Origin: C-114 sp963719285
Lineage (GTDB): Bacteria > Chloroflexota > Limnocylindria > Limnocylindrales > CSP1-4
Length of the DNA: 64,000 bases
NCBI GenBank assembly: GCA_963719285.1
Contig: CAVRBO010000002.1
Location: forward strand, 150,967 to 214,966
Direction of reading: 5' to 3'
The notes beneath the pieces are model-generated. The model was not told where the DNA came from, did not search any database, and was given only the letters and a program-made list of their open reading frames with translations. Position numbers and translations under genes: made by a program. Below are positions 25,063-34,578 of the stretch, in pieces (the first letter of the stretch is position 1; each line of letters starts with the position of its first letter).

Positions 25063-26508
25063 GTGCCGGTCGTGCCGTTCGTTGCGGTTCTTGTCGCGAC
25101 CGTCGTCGCCAACCTTGTCCTGATGGTCGTCGTCGGGGCCTTGTTCGTGCGCGACAGCCGCCGCCGTCTCACCGTTCCCGGTGACGCGTCGGCGACCGAC
25201 TCGATGGTCGCCGATCATCTGGTCAAGACGAACGCCGAAGACACGGACTGGACCCTCGTGGACGGCGTTCCGACCTCGGACTACGAGCGAGTCGTCCGGA
25301 TCGCCAGCTTCCTGTTCATCCTGACCGCGGCCACCGTCGTGGTCGCGACCGGTTTGTGGCCGGAACGCGAGCTGGCCATCCTCATCGTCCTGGCCATCGC
25401 GGGCCTGTCCGTCCTGACCATCCACGACCTGTTGTCGCCGGGCTTCCTGGGTGCGGTGCGGTTCATCGTGGAGGGACCGATCGCGATCACCCTCGTGGCC
25501 CTGCTCGTGGCGTTCACCGGACGCGAGTGGAGCCCGTTCTTCTTCGCGTTCCCGCTGATCGTCGCCGGGGCGGCGCTCGTGGTGGACGGGCCGGTCACCC
25601 TGCTCCTCGCCATCGGCGCGGGGGTCGGCTACCTGGCTGCGGTCTTCATCCGCCCGCCCGACGATCCGCTCCTGGCCACGGCCGTGGCCGCCGTCGCGCT
25701 GAACCTCGCCGCGATCCTCCTGCTGGCGTTCGTCGCGTCGGTCGTCGCGCGTGCCCAGCGCCTCTCGCGGCTCGAGGCCATCCGCCTCTCGACCGTGGAC
25801 TCGCTCACGGGCCTGTTCAACCGGTCGTATTTCTTCGCGGCGCTGGAGCGGGAGATCCAGCGCAGTGCCCGCAGCGGCCGCGGATTCTGCCTGCTGATGA
25901 TGGACCTGGACGGCCTCAAGGGCGTCAACGACCGCTACGGCCACTTCCACGGCGACCGGGCCCTGCGCACGGTGGGCGAGACGATCCGCGCCCGGGTCCG
26001 GCGGATCGACACGGCCGCCCGGTACGGCGGCGACGAGTTCGTCGCCGTCCTCCCGGAGACGGATCCCACGGGTGCCTTCGTGCTGGCCGAGAAGATCCGC
26101 CAGGGAGTGGGAGAACACGCCCTCAAGGTCGATGGGATCGAGGTTCGGACCTCGCTCTCGATCGGTGTCGTCGTCTACCCGCGCGACGGCCGGACGGTGG
26201 ACGACCTCATGATCGCGGCGGACACGACGATGTACCGCTCGAAGCGCCAGGGACGCGATCGGGTCGTGGGGTCGTGGGTCGCCAACGGAGGTGGGTTGGG
26301 CTCGATGGCGACGGCGTCGGCGGCCGCCTCGAAGCAGGCACCGGCGGGCGCGACGATCGGCAGCGTGTCCGGCACCGGCTGGGCGCCGGGATCGGCGGGC
26401 GCGACGATCGGCAGCGTGTCCGGTACCGGCCGGACGCCGGCACCGCCGCCCATAGGCCCCAGGACGCCACCCTTCCCGGCGAGCGAGGGTCGTCCCGACT
26501 CGGTGTAG
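25063..26508 (+). CDS. membrane-bound diguanylate cyclase (GGDEF)
   Basis: The 481-residue protein has an N-terminal helix, a further five to six transmembrane helices between residues 85 and 235, and a GGDEF domain. DSLTGLFNRSYFFAALE opens the domain, DLDGLKGVNDRYGHFHGD carries the metal Asp, and the active loop is RYGGDEFVAVLPE. The enzyme makes c-di-GMP from GTP. An RxxD inhibitory site is not evident. The last 85 residues are an Ala/Gly/Pro-rich tail containing an almost exact 17-residue repeat. Confidence 0.9.
   Translation: MPVVPFVAVLVATVVANLVLMVVVGALFVRDSRRRLTVPGDASATDSMVADHLVKTNAEDTDWTLVDGVPTSDYERVVRIASFLFILTAATVVVATGLWPERELAILIVLAIAGLSVLTIHDLLSPGFLGAVRFIVEGPIAITLVALLVAFTGREWSPFFFAFPLIVAGAALVVDGPVTLLLAIGAGVGYLAAVFIRPPDDPLLATAVAAVALNLAAILLLAFVASVVARAQRLSRLEAIRLSTVDSLTGLFNRSYFFAALEREIQRSARSGRGFCLLMMDLDGLKGVNDRYGHFHGDRALRTVGETIRARVRRIDTAARYGGDEFVAVLPETDPTGAFVLAEKIRQGVGEHALKVDGIEVRTSLSIGVVVYPRDGRTVDDLMIAADTTMYRSKRQGRDRVVGSWVANGGGLGSMATASAAASKQAPAGATIGSVSGTGWAPGSAGATIGSVSGTGRTPAPPPIGPRTPPFPASEGRPDSV
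26342..26432 (+). repeat. two near-identical direct repeats inside the diguanylate cyclase tail
   Basis: A segment encoding AGATIGSVSGTG occurs at about 26345 and again at about 26396, differing by a single base over roughly 40 bases. Recent internal duplication in a low-complexity tail. Confidence 0.75.
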
Positions 26509-26518
26509 CATCCGACCC

Positions 26519-27793
26519 ATGACCGGCTTCTCGACCCGAGCCATCAAGGCCGCCACGGCGGCCCCGCGCGTCGACCAGCAGCCGAATTCCGTCCCGATCT
26601 ACCAGGCCGTCTCGTTCAGCTCGGCGGACGCCGAGGAACTGGGCGAGGTCACCTCCGGCAGACGCCCGGGCTACGCCTATTCGCGGCTCTCGAACCCCAC
26701 CGACAGCGCGCTCGAGGCTGCGGTCGCGGAGCTCCATGGGGCCGAGGATGCCCAGGCCTTCGCGAGCGGGATGGCCGCCATCCACGCGGCGCTCGCCACG
26801 TTCGTCTCGGCAGGCGACCGGATCGTCTGCACCCGCGCGGTCTATGGCTCGACCCGATCGCAGCTCCTGAACGTCCTCAGCCGGCTGGGGGTGACCGTCA
26901 CCTTCGTCGATGCGACCGATCCGGCGGCGGTCGACGAGGCGCTGGCCGCGCTGCCGACCCGGCTTCTGCACGTCGAGACGATCGCCAACCCGACCATCGT
27001 CGTCACCGACATCGCGGCGCTCGCGGCGATCGCCCATCGTCACGGCGCGCTGCTGTCGGTCGACAACACGTTCGCCTCGGCCTACCTCTGCAGGCCGCTC
27101 GAGCTCGGTGCCGACATCGTCGTGGAATCGGCCACCAAGTTCATGAGCGGCCACTCGGACGCGCTGGGTGGGGTGGTCGTCGGCCGGCATGAGCTCCTCG
27201 CCCGGATCCGGGCCTTCCAGGTCGACACGGGCGCCACGCTCGCGCCGTTCGCCGCGTTCCTCATCCTGCGCGGACTCGCGACGCTGGCGGTCCGGATGGA
27301 TCGCCACTCGGCGAACGCCATGGCCCTCGCGACCTGGCTCGAAGGCCAGGCCGGCGTGGAACGTGTCTTCTATCCCGGCCTGGCGAGCCACCCACAGGCC
27401 GACCTGGCTGCGCGCCAGCTGCGGGCCGGGGGCGGGATGCTCGCGTTCGAGGTGGCCGGAGGCCGGGTCGCCGGGCGAGCGTTCATCGACGCCCTGACGA
27501 TCCCCGAACGGACGGCGACCCTCGGCAGCATCCATACGATCGTCGCCCATCCACCGTCCACGACCCACCGCCAGCTGACCGACGCGGAACTGGCCGAGAC
27601 CGGCATCGCGGCCGGGCTGCTGCGCTGCTCGGTGGGCCTGGAGGACGTGGACGATCTGCGCGCCGACTTCGCGCACGCCCTCGAGGTCGCCCGCCTCGCC
27701 GTCCTGGCCGACGCGGGCACGCAGACAGGCGCGGGCAACGACCAGGGCCCGATCGCCGGCGCCGAGCGGACCGCCGCCGCCGCCCGACCGTAG
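26519..27793 (+). CDS. PLP-dependent trans-sulfuration enzyme (cystathionine gamma-synthase/lyase type)
   Basis: A 424-residue Cys/Met metabolism PLP enzyme. It shows YSRLSNPTDSALEAAVAELHGAEDAQAFASGMAAI, the phosphate-cradle Tyr in YGSTRSQ, SVDNTFASAYLCRPLELGADIVVESATKFMSGHSD with the PLP lysine in SATKF, and LGSIHTIVAHPPSTTH. It could be a cystathionine gamma-synthase, gamma-lyase, methionine gamma-lyase or O-acylhomoserine sulfhydrylase; sequence alone does not decide. About 40 C-terminal residues are extra and Ala-rich. Confidence 0.88.
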   Translation: MTGFSTRAIKAATAAPRVDQQPNSVPIYQAVSFSSADAEELGEVTSGRRPGYAYSRLSNPTDSALEAAVAELHGAEDAQAFASGMAAIHAALATFVSAGDRIVCTRAVYGSTRSQLLNVLSRLGVTVTFVDATDPAAVDEALAALPTRLLHVETIANPTIVVTDIAALAAIAHRHGALLSVDNTFASAYLCRPLELGADIVVESATKFMSGHSDALGGVVVGRHELLARIRAFQVDTGATLAPFAAFLILRGLATLAVRMDRHSANAMALATWLEGQAGVERVFYPGLASHPQADLAARQLRAGGGMLAFEVAGGRVAGRAFIDALTIPERTATLGSIHTIVAHPPSTTHRQLTDAELAETGIAAGLLRCSVGLEDVDDLRADFAHALEVARLAVLADAGTQTGAGNDQGPIAGAERTAAAARP

Positions 27794-27936
27794 GGCGGTC
27801 GGTCACGGACAGCGCGGCGGTCGAGGCCACCCGACCGGCGGGGTCCACCGGACTCGACGCCCCGGCGCGGCTCGGTCGCGCGCTGTGGGGGCTGTTCACG
27901 TCGGTCGAGTTCGCGGTCCTCCAGATCATCGTCCTG

Positions 27937-29295
27937 ATGGTCATGGCGAGCATCGGCATCGTCGTCCGCCAGCTCCCGTCGTTCGCCCTCACGGCCGGGC
28001 CGGGCAGCACCGACTACGCCGCCCAGATGGGCCTCATCCACGACCGCTACGACCCGGCGTTCGGCGCGTCGATCGTGGACCTCCTGGAGCGCCTCCAGGT
28101 GTTCCGGGTCTTCACGTCGGCCTGGTTCAGCGGGGCCCTCGTGGTGCTCCTCATCTCGATCGTGGTGTGCACCCTCGACCGGACCCCGCGGATGTGGCGC
28201 CAGTCGCGCGAGATCCGGGTCGTCCAGCCGGACGGCTACTTCGACCCGAAGCTGCCGGACCGCGCGATCATGGCCGGCGCGGACCCGGGACTCGTCCATC
28301 GGGCACTCCGCCGCCACCGGTTCCACGTCCGCGAGGCGACCGGCGACGACGGGACGCGCCACCTCTACGGCGACCGCCACCAGTACACGAAGATGGCGAC
28401 GCTGTTCACCCACACGGGGCTCGTCCTGTTCCTGCTCGCGGCTGCCGTCACCAGCCGGCTCGGCGTGGAGGAGGGACTGGTCGTGGCCGGTGGCGACACC
28501 GTCACGGTCCAGCCGATCGGGACGCCCGGCCTGCTCGTCGTCAAGAACTTCGGGTTCGAGGCGCCCGGCCTGGCGAGCGGCCAGGCGACCGACTTCACCA
28601 CCGACCTCGCGGTCTACCGCGACGGCGAGCTGCTGGCGCGCAAGGTCATCCGGGTCAACGATCCGCTGGCCGTGGCCGGCTTCACGTTCCACGAGAACGG
28701 CTTCCGACCGGCGCCGCTCCTCACGATCCACGACGCGGACGGGGCGCTCCTGTGGGACGGGCCGGTCGCCCTGACCGACTCAGCGGACGGCTCGCCGTAC
28801 GTGGAGATGGGGGTGCCCGGCCGCGACCTCGGGTTGCGGATGCTCCTGCGGACCGGCTCGGACGGCGTCGACGCCCTGTTCGTCCAGCCTTACCGGGCGA
28901 CCGGCACGGCCGTCGACGGCACGGTCCGGACCCAGGACTTCTTCCCGATGGCGCTGGCGATCGGCGACCAGGCGACGTCGCCGGACACGGGCATCGTCGT
29001 CTCGCTCGGCGGGATCGAGGGCGCGACGATCCTCATCGCCAAGTCGGACCCCGGCCAGGGGATCGTCTGGACCGCGTTCGGCTCGCTCATCCTGGGCCTG
29101 CTCATCACGTTCTACCTGCCTCGCCGGCGGATCTGGGCCCGCGTAGGCCCCGACGGGGAGCTGCGGATCGTGGGGCGGTCCGATCGATATGTCGACTTCG
29201 AGCGGGAGTTCGGCGATCTGCTCGACGACCTGGTCCGGTCGCGACCGGCAGCGACCGGGACCGCAGGGGCGGCCGGGGCGGCGCCTCCCGCCTAG
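27937..29295 (+). CDS. resB: ResB-like cytochrome c biogenesis protein (start unclear)
   Basis: A membrane protein of the ResB/Ccs1 family that works with CcsA in haem delivery to apocytochrome c. TM1, TM2 (WFSGALVVLLISIVVCTLDR), TM3 (THTGLVLFLLAAAVTSRLG), the long periplasmic domain with FTFHENGFRPAPLLTI, and the last TM (GSLILGLLITFYLPRRR) are visible. The reading frame continues upstream to about 27802 and encodes typical N-terminal ResB sequence (ALWGLFTSVEFAVLQIIVL), so ATG 27937 would start inside TM1. No ATG, GTG or TTG exists upstream in frame. An indel or a rare start (CTG, or GTC at 27802) is likely. Confidence 0.85.
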   Translation: MVMASIGIVVRQLPSFALTAGPGSTDYAAQMGLIHDRYDPAFGASIVDLLERLQVFRVFTSAWFSGALVVLLISIVVCTLDRTPRMWRQSREIRVVQPDGYFDPKLPDRAIMAGADPGLVHRALRRHRFHVREATGDDGTRHLYGDRHQYTKMATLFTHTGLVLFLLAAAVTSRLGVEEGLVVAGGDTVTVQPIGTPGLLVVKNFGFEAPGLASGQATDFTTDLAVYRDGELLARKVIRVNDPLAVAGFTFHENGFRPAPLLTIHDADGALLWDGPVALTDSADGSPYVEMGVPGRDLGLRMLLRTGSDGVDALFVQPYRATGTAVDGTVRTQDFFPMALAIGDQATSPDTGIVVSLGGIEGATILIAKSDPGQGIVWTAFGSLILGLLITFYLPRRRIWARVGPDGELRIVGRSDRYVDFEREFGDLLDDLVRSRPAATGTAGAAGAAPPA

Positions 29296-29398
29296 TCGTC
29301 GCACCCGCGACGGGGCGCCGGGTGTCGGCGGGCGGCCCCGGTGCATCCGCCACTATCCTGCCGGTATCACTACCGGACCCGGAACGGAGGCGACATCG

Positions 29399-30764
29399 GT
29401 GAGCAACCCAGGCGGGGCCGTGACCGGCATCGAGAAGATCAAGGCAGCGAAGGCGAACGGCGTCCGCTTCATCCAGCTCCAGTTCACGGACATCCTCGGT
29501 ATCGTCAAGGGCGTCACGATCCCCATCCACCAGATGGAGAGCTCCGTCACCCATGGAACGTGGTTCGACGGGAGCTCGATCGAGGGGTTCACCCGGATCG
29601 CCGAGTCCGACCAGTACCTCATGCCCGACATGGACACGTTCGCCGAGGTCCCCTGGCAGCGCGGCGCGGGCCCGCGCGGCACGGCCCGGGTCATCTGCGA
29701 CGTGTTCACGCCGCGCGGCGAGCCGTTCGCCGGCGACCCCCGGTTCGTGCTCCGCCGCCAGGTCGAGCGGGCCAGGAAGCTGGGCTACGTCGTGAACACG
29801 GGCCCCGAGCTCGAGTTCTTCCTCTTCCGACGCGGCGAGGACGGCGAGATCGCCCCGTTGCCGCACGATCAGGCCGGCTACTTCGACTTCTCGACCGACC
29901 TCGCCCAGGAGATCCGCCAGGACATGGTGGACGCCCTGGAGGCGTTCGGGATCAAGGTCGAGGCGGCTCACCACGAGGTCGCCGCGGGCCAGCACGAGAT
30001 CGACTTCGAGTACAGCGACGCGCTGCGGACGGCCGACAACGCGATCACGTTCAAGTACACCCTCAAGGCGATCGCCCAGCAGCACGGCCTGTACGCCACG
30101 TTCATGCCCAAGCCGATCCATGGGATCAACGGCTCCGGCATGCACACCCACCAGAGCCTGTTCTCGATCGCCGACCAGCGGAACGCCTTCGCCGACGCGA
30201 ACGAACAAGTACGGCCTGTCCGACCTCGCCCGCTCGTACATGGCCGGCATCCTCGCCCACGCCCGGGGCATGATCGCGGTCCTCGCCCCCACGGTGAACT
30301 CGTACAAGCGGCTCGTCCCGGGTTTCGAGGCGCCGACGTACCTGACCTGGGGCCGCACGAATCGATCCGCGCTGATCCGCGTGCCGATGGTCTCGCCGGG
30401 CCGCTCGATCGAGGGGACGCGCGTGGAGGTCCGCTGCCCGGACCCGTCCTCGAACACGTACCTCGCGTTCGCGGCGATGATCGCGGCCGGCCTCGACGGC
30501 GTGGAGCGCGGCCTCGAGGTCGCCGACCCGGTCGAGGAGAGCCTGTTCGAGATGGACGCCGCGACGATCGCGACGAAGGGCATCAAGGAGCTGCCCGGGA
30601 CGCTCGGCGACGCGCTCGAGGAGCTCGAGAAGGACGCGGTGATCCGGGAGGCACTCGGCGACCACGTCTTCCGCCACTTCGTCGAGGCGAAGACGGCCGA
30701 GTGGGACGAGTACCGGACCCAGGTCTCCCAGTGGGAGGTCGGTCGCTACCTGGACATGTTCTAG
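29399..30764 (+). CDS. glnA: type I glutamine synthetase, interrupted by a frameshift
   Basis: Glutamine synthetase makes glutamine from glutamate, ammonia and ATP. The N-terminal part (to 30198) has beta-grasp and catalytic pieces: FDGSSIEGFTRIAESDQYLMPD, GPELEFFLFRR, AAHHEVAAGQHEIDFEYSDAL and HGINGSGMHTHQSLF. The rest (NKYGLSDLARSYMAGILAHARG ... APTYLTWGRTNRSALIRVP ... NTYLAFAAMIAAGLDG) is in another frame. The break is a tandem duplication of GAAC at 30199-30206; removing one copy restores a normal protein of about 453 residues. The Tyr adenylylation site of GSI-beta is absent. GTG start with GGAGG upstream. Confidence 0.93.
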
Positions 30765-30810
30765 GCGAGCGCGCTCCGCGGGGCAGGCAGGACCGAGCCG
30801 GTCGCGAGGG

Positions 30811-32019
30811 CTAGTTCCGAAGCCGCCCGTCCGTGCGAGCGTCCACCGTCGACGAAGCCTTCGTGGCGCGTCCGGCCACGACGACCGTGGCCATCCGATC
30901 CGCCGAGGGACCGCCATCCCGGGGCGTCGTCATCGTCGTCCGAGGCGTGTCGCTCCGGACACCGGCGAGGCGCTCGTAGACCGCCTCATACTCGATGGCC
31001 ATCCGTTCGGCGGAGAATCGCTTGAGCGCGCGCTCCCTGATGCGCACCCGGTCGAGGTCGCCGACGAGCCGGATCGCGTGCTCGGCCTCGTCCAGGTCGT
31101 CCACGATGAAGCCGTCGACCCCATGCTCGATCAGCTCGGGGAGCGCCCCGGCCCGACGACCGATGACCGGCGTTCCGGCCGCGAGCGATTCGATCGCCAC
31201 GAGACCGAACGGTTCGGGCCAACCTCCGAGCATGAGCGTCGCACGCGCGCCCGCGAGGAGCGGGTCCCGGCGCTCCGCATCGAGTTCGCCCAGGAACTCG
31301 ACCGTGCCGGCCGTGACGGCCGGTCGGACGAGGGACTCGAACAGCTCACGCTCGTCCTGACGATGGACCTTGGCGGCGACCCGGAGCGGAAGGCCGGAGC
31401 GGCGTCCGACCTCGATCGCCTCTCCGATGCCCTTCTCACGCGAGATCCTGCCCACCACGACGAGATAGTCGCCCGGTCGGTCCTGGTGCGGCATGGTTGC
31501 AAGGGGCAGGCCATGGTGGATCGTGGCGACCCAGTTCGAATCGGGCGACCAGCGACGTTGGTTCTCGCTGATCGCGACCAGGGGCACGTCCGAGAACTCG
31601 TCGAGCAGGGCCGGCCAGCCCGCGATGTCCAGCCGGCTATGGAGTGTGCTCACCACGGGAGTCCGGCAATAACGGGCCATGAGGAACCCGTGGTTCTCCA
31701 GGTGCGAGTGGATGACATCGAACCGGTCGCTCGCGGCCCACGCCCGAGCGGCCGTCATCTGCATGTACGACGTGGCGTCCCCTCGGAACCCGCGGGCCCA
31801 GAGCGCCTCCGGGACGACCGCGAGCAGGTGTCCTTCCGTGGTCGAGTCGCCGCTGGCGAACACGGTGATGTCGTGACCCCGAGCCTTGAGCGATCCGGCC
31901 AGCGCGGCCACGATCCGTTCCGTACCGCCGTATCCCACCGGCGGGACCGCTTTCACCGGCGGCGCCACGAGCGCGATGCGAAGCCGAGCCGGCCGGCCGC
32001 CGTGTCGGTCGTCCATCAT
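30811..32019 (-). CDS. GT4-type glycosyltransferase
   Basis: A 402-residue GT-B enzyme: IALVAPPVKAVPPVGYGGTERIVAALAGSLKARGHDITVFASGD at the N-domain (typical GYGGTE loop), DVIHSHLENHGF, LVVVGRISREKGIGEAIEV at the C-domain, and the EPFGLVAIESLAAGTPVIG motif with EPFG...E for the nucleotide-sugar phosphate. Related proteins synthesise glycosylated lipids or trehalose-type sugars. The double ATG at 32019/32016 is the start; the upstream ORF extension is not protein-like. Divergent from a MarR regulator. Confidence 0.88.
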   Translation of the reverse strand: MMDDRHGGRPARLRIALVAPPVKAVPPVGYGGTERIVAALAGSLKARGHDITVFASGDSTTEGHLLAVVPEALWARGFRGDATSYMQMTAARAWAASDRFDVIHSHLENHGFLMARYCRTPVVSTLHSRLDIAGWPALLDEFSDVPLVAISENQRRWSPDSNWVATIHHGLPLATMPHQDRPGDYLVVVGRISREKGIGEAIEVGRRSGLPLRVAAKVHRQDERELFESLVRPAVTAGTVEFLGELDAERRDPLLAGARATLMLGGWPEPFGLVAIESLAAGTPVIGRRAGALPELIEHGVDGFIVDDLDEAEHAIRLVGDLDRVRIRERALKRFSAERMAIEYEAVYERLAGVRSDTPRTTMTTPRDGGPSADRMATVVVAGRATKASSTVDARTDGRLRN

Positions 32020-32122
32020 CGACCGCCTGATCGACGGCCGGCGGGTCGGTTCGGCGCGAGGCGTCGCCGTCCATGCGACGCGGCGCGAGGGGATTCGTAG
32101 CGGGGATGATACATGCTTGCCG

Positions 32123-32217
32123 GTAACATATGCTAGATGGTACCAGAAGGACCGGGCTGGACCCCGGAATCGCGGCCCCTCTACCGAAGGTGCGTACCAT
32201 ATGACATCTAGTGTTAC
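32123..32217. promoter_or_regulatory. pair of related inverted elements in the GT4/MarR divergent promoter
   Basis: The 21-mer at 32123-32143 (GTAACATATG...GGTAC) recurs in inverted orientation at 32194-32217 (GTACCATATG...GTTAC), each carrying GTAACA-type ends and a CATATG or CTAGAT core. The second copy overlaps the MarR start codon, as expected for autoregulation. The region is AT-richer than its neighbours. Confidence 0.55.
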
Positions 32218-32671
32218 AAGGCACATAATGACGGGGCACGAAGAGATCGTCGCGGCGATCGAGCATCTGATCGTGGAGGGTGTCGGAATCACCACCGTCG
32301 CATTGGCCCAAGCCCATCCGGACAGCGAGCTGACGATGGCCCAGTGGCGAGCGCTGGTCGTGGTCGGATCGAAACCGGCCGGCATCCGTATCGGCGAGAT
32401 CGCCGCGCGGATCGGCTCGGCGATCCCCACCACCAGCCGGCTCGTACGCCGCCTCGAGGACCGCGGGTTCGTCTGTTCGGAGCGCGATGAATCCGATCGA
32501 CGGGCGACCCTCGCCCGTCTCACCGCGGCCGGCGAGGCGATCCGTGGCTCCCTCGTGACGCAGCGAAGGGAGTTGATCCGCACGTCGCTCTCGAGACACG
32601 AGCTCCGGGCGACGCCCGACCTGCTCGTCGGACTCCGATCCATCGGCGAAGCGCTCGCGGACTATGGCTGA
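32201..32671 (+). CDS. MarR family transcriptional regulator
   Basis: A 156-residue regulator: MAQWRALVVVGSKPAGIRIGEIAARIGSAIPTTSRLVRRLEDRGFVCSERDESDRRATLARLTAAGE forms the winged helix with the DxRxx wing. The ATG at 32201 or 32228 may be used. Likely controls the divergent glycosyltransferase and itself. Confidence 0.88.
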   Translation: MTSSVTRHIMTGHEEIVAAIEHLIVEGVGITTVALAQAHPDSELTMAQWRALVVVGSKPAGIRIGEIAARIGSAIPTTSRLVRRLEDRGFVCSERDESDRRATLARLTAAGEAIRGSLVTQRRELIRTSLSRHELRATPDLLVGLRSIGEALADYG

Positions 32672-32770
32672 TCGCGCCAGGCGATCGGATCCACCGGCGG
32701 GGCGTCGACCGGATGAAGCGGCGCCAGACGTGACGACGGGCCCCCAGGCCCGTCGCGAAAGGAGCAACGC

Positions 32771-33061
32771 ATGCACGTGACCCCAGAGGCCATCCAGCAT
32801 CTCCAGCATCTCCGCGAGGAGCGCGGGTTCGGCCCGGGCACCGGGGTGCGGTTCGTCCGCAAGGGCACGCGACTGGGGCTCACGTTCGTGCCGACCCCCG
32901 GGACGGGCGACCGGATCGTCCCGCGGGGCGACCTGCTGCTGTTCATCTCGAACGGGGTCGCGGATGCGTTCGAACGCTCCATCATCGATGCCAAGACGGA
33001 TGAGTCCCGGACCTGGCTCGTGCTGCGGCCGAGCGGAGCTGCCACGCCCATCTCGCACTGA
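32771..33061 (+). CDS. HesB/IscA-like fold protein lacking cysteines
   Basis: A 96-residue protein with the pattern of the Fe-S biogenesis (HesB/IscA) fold: VTPEAIQHLQHL, then GVRFVRKGTRLGLTFV, then RGDLLLFISNGVADAFERSIIDAK. The conserved Cys residues that bind iron or clusters are absent, so it is not expected to be a cluster scaffold. AGGAG lies about ten bases before the ATG. May have another small-molecule role. Confidence 0.65.
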   Translation: MHVTPEAIQHLQHLREERGFGPGTGVRFVRKGTRLGLTFVPTPGTGDRIVPRGDLLLFISNGVADAFERSIIDAKTDESRTWLVLRPSGAATPISH

Positions 33062-33246
33062 CGGTCCGGCCCGGTCCCGCCCGAGTCGACCCCGTCCCGC
33101 CCGAGTCGACCCGGTTCGGGGATCGCCGACGATCCGGCCGGCCGGCGCCGCGCGCCTCGCGGCGTCCTGAGCGTCGGCGACCGGCGCCCTGACGTGCCTC
33201 GCAGGATGGACCATCCGGCTGGGCCAAGATACGGCATCATGCGGGG

Positions 33247-34494
33247 GTGGAGCTACCGGACGCGCCCGAGTCGCCGATCGCGGCCTCCGCCACGCCGGCG
33301 ATCGACGTCCGGCCCATGTGGTCGCTCTGGCTGCTGGTCATCGCCCATGCCGTCAACCACGCCTACGCGGTCCTGCTCCCGCTGATCTACCTGAAGATCA
33401 TCGATGAGTTCCGGGTCAGCGAGGGCCAGATCGCCTACCTCGCCGCGTTCGGGGCGGTCGTCTCCGGGCTCGTCCAGCTGTCGTTCGCGTCACTGACCCG
33501 CACCTTCTCCCGGCGGGTCCTGCTCGGGACCGGCGGCCTCCTGTTCGGCGGCGGGTTCGCGGCCCAGGCGCTGGCCTCCGGTTTCGGGACGTTCGCGATC
33601 CCCAGCGTGCTCTCGCGGATCGGCGCCGCGCCGCAGCACCCGGTCGGGAACGGCCTCCTCGCCGAGCAGTTCCCGCCGCAGCGGCGCGGCTTCGCGATCA
33701 GTGCCCACATCGCCGGCGGCAACGTCGGGACGGTCATCGTCGCGATCATCGGGGCGCCGATGATCCTGGCCTTCGGCTGGCGGGTCACCTCCGTGCTGTT
33801 CGGCATCCCCGCGATCGTGATCGCCATCGCGATGCTCATCCTCATCCGCGAGGACGGCACGGACCGGCTCGCGGCCCGCGCTCACGGGAGCGTCCGCGAC
33901 GCGTTCCGCCAGATCTGGCGCGACCGCGACCTGCGCTGGCTGTACCTCACCTCGATCCTCGGCGGCGGCGGCCGCGGCCTCGGGGTCGCGAACCTGTTCG
34001 CGCTGCTCTACCTGACCAAGGTGATCGGGCTCGGCGACGACCTGTCCGGGGCGATGTACGGCGCACTCATCGTCTTCTCCGTGCCCACGCCGCTCATCGC
34101 CGGCTGGCTGTCGGACAGGATCGGCCGCAAGCCGCTCATCGTCGGCGTGTACGTCGGCGGCGCGATCGGGTTCAGCGCGTTCATCCTCGCGGGTTCGAGC
34201 CTGGTCGGGCTATGGGTCGGCATCGTGATCATGGGCATGTTCAGCTTCGCCGAGAGCCCGCAGCTGCAGGCGCTCCTCGCCGACATCGCCCCGATCGGGA
34301 TCCGCGACGCGGCCTTCGCGGCGTACTTCACGCTCGCGTTCGGGGTCGGGTCGCTGTGGGTCGCCGGGTACGGCGTGATCATCGACGGCCTGGGTAACGC
34401 GACGGGCATCCCGATCGTGTTCGCGGTCATGGCCGCGACGTTCATCCTGGCCGCTGTGGCGACCCTGCCGATCCGCGCCGACCGACGCGACTGA
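33247..34494 (+). CDS. MFS transporter
   Basis: A 415-residue protein with twelve predicted transmembrane helices. MFS-typical loop motifs are visible: SRRVLLGTGGLLFGGGFAAQ after helix 2-3 and GWLSDRIGRKPLIVGVYVGGAI (the G-x-L-S-D-R-x-G-R-K signature) in the second half. Substrate not determinable. GTG start at 33247; RBS weak. Confidence 0.88.
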   Translation: MELPDAPESPIAASATPAIDVRPMWSLWLLVIAHAVNHAYAVLLPLIYLKIIDEFRVSEGQIAYLAAFGAVVSGLVQLSFASLTRTFSRRVLLGTGGLLFGGGFAAQALASGFGTFAIPSVLSRIGAAPQHPVGNGLLAEQFPPQRRGFAISAHIAGGNVGTVIVAIIGAPMILAFGWRVTSVLFGIPAIVIAIAMLILIREDGTDRLAARAHGSVRDAFRQIWRDRDLRWLYLTSILGGGGRGLGVANLFALLYLTKVIGLGDDLSGAMYGALIVFSVPTPLIAGWLSDRIGRKPLIVGVYVGGAIGFSAFILAGSSLVGLWVGIVIMGMFSFAESPQLQALLADIAPIGIRDAAFAAYFTLAFGVGSLWVAGYGVIIDGLGNATGIPIVFAVMAATFILAAVATLPIRADRRD

Positions 34495-34578
34495 CGCGCC
34501 CTGCGGACCGTCCGCCGGCGCGACCCCCTCCGAGCCCTACCATGAGCGCGCTCGAGCAGGACTGAGAGGCGGACCGTC

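Noticed and set aside
24994..26556. 520-residue minus-strand ORF
   Set aside because: Antisense to the diguanylate cyclase, which has a clear GGDEF domain; the ORF is His/Arg/Asp-rich with no motifs.
27885..29402. 505-residue plus-strand ORF overlapping ResB
   Set aside because: It is the shifted frame of ResB; the ResB frame shows membrane helices and family motifs, this one is Arg/Pro-rich.
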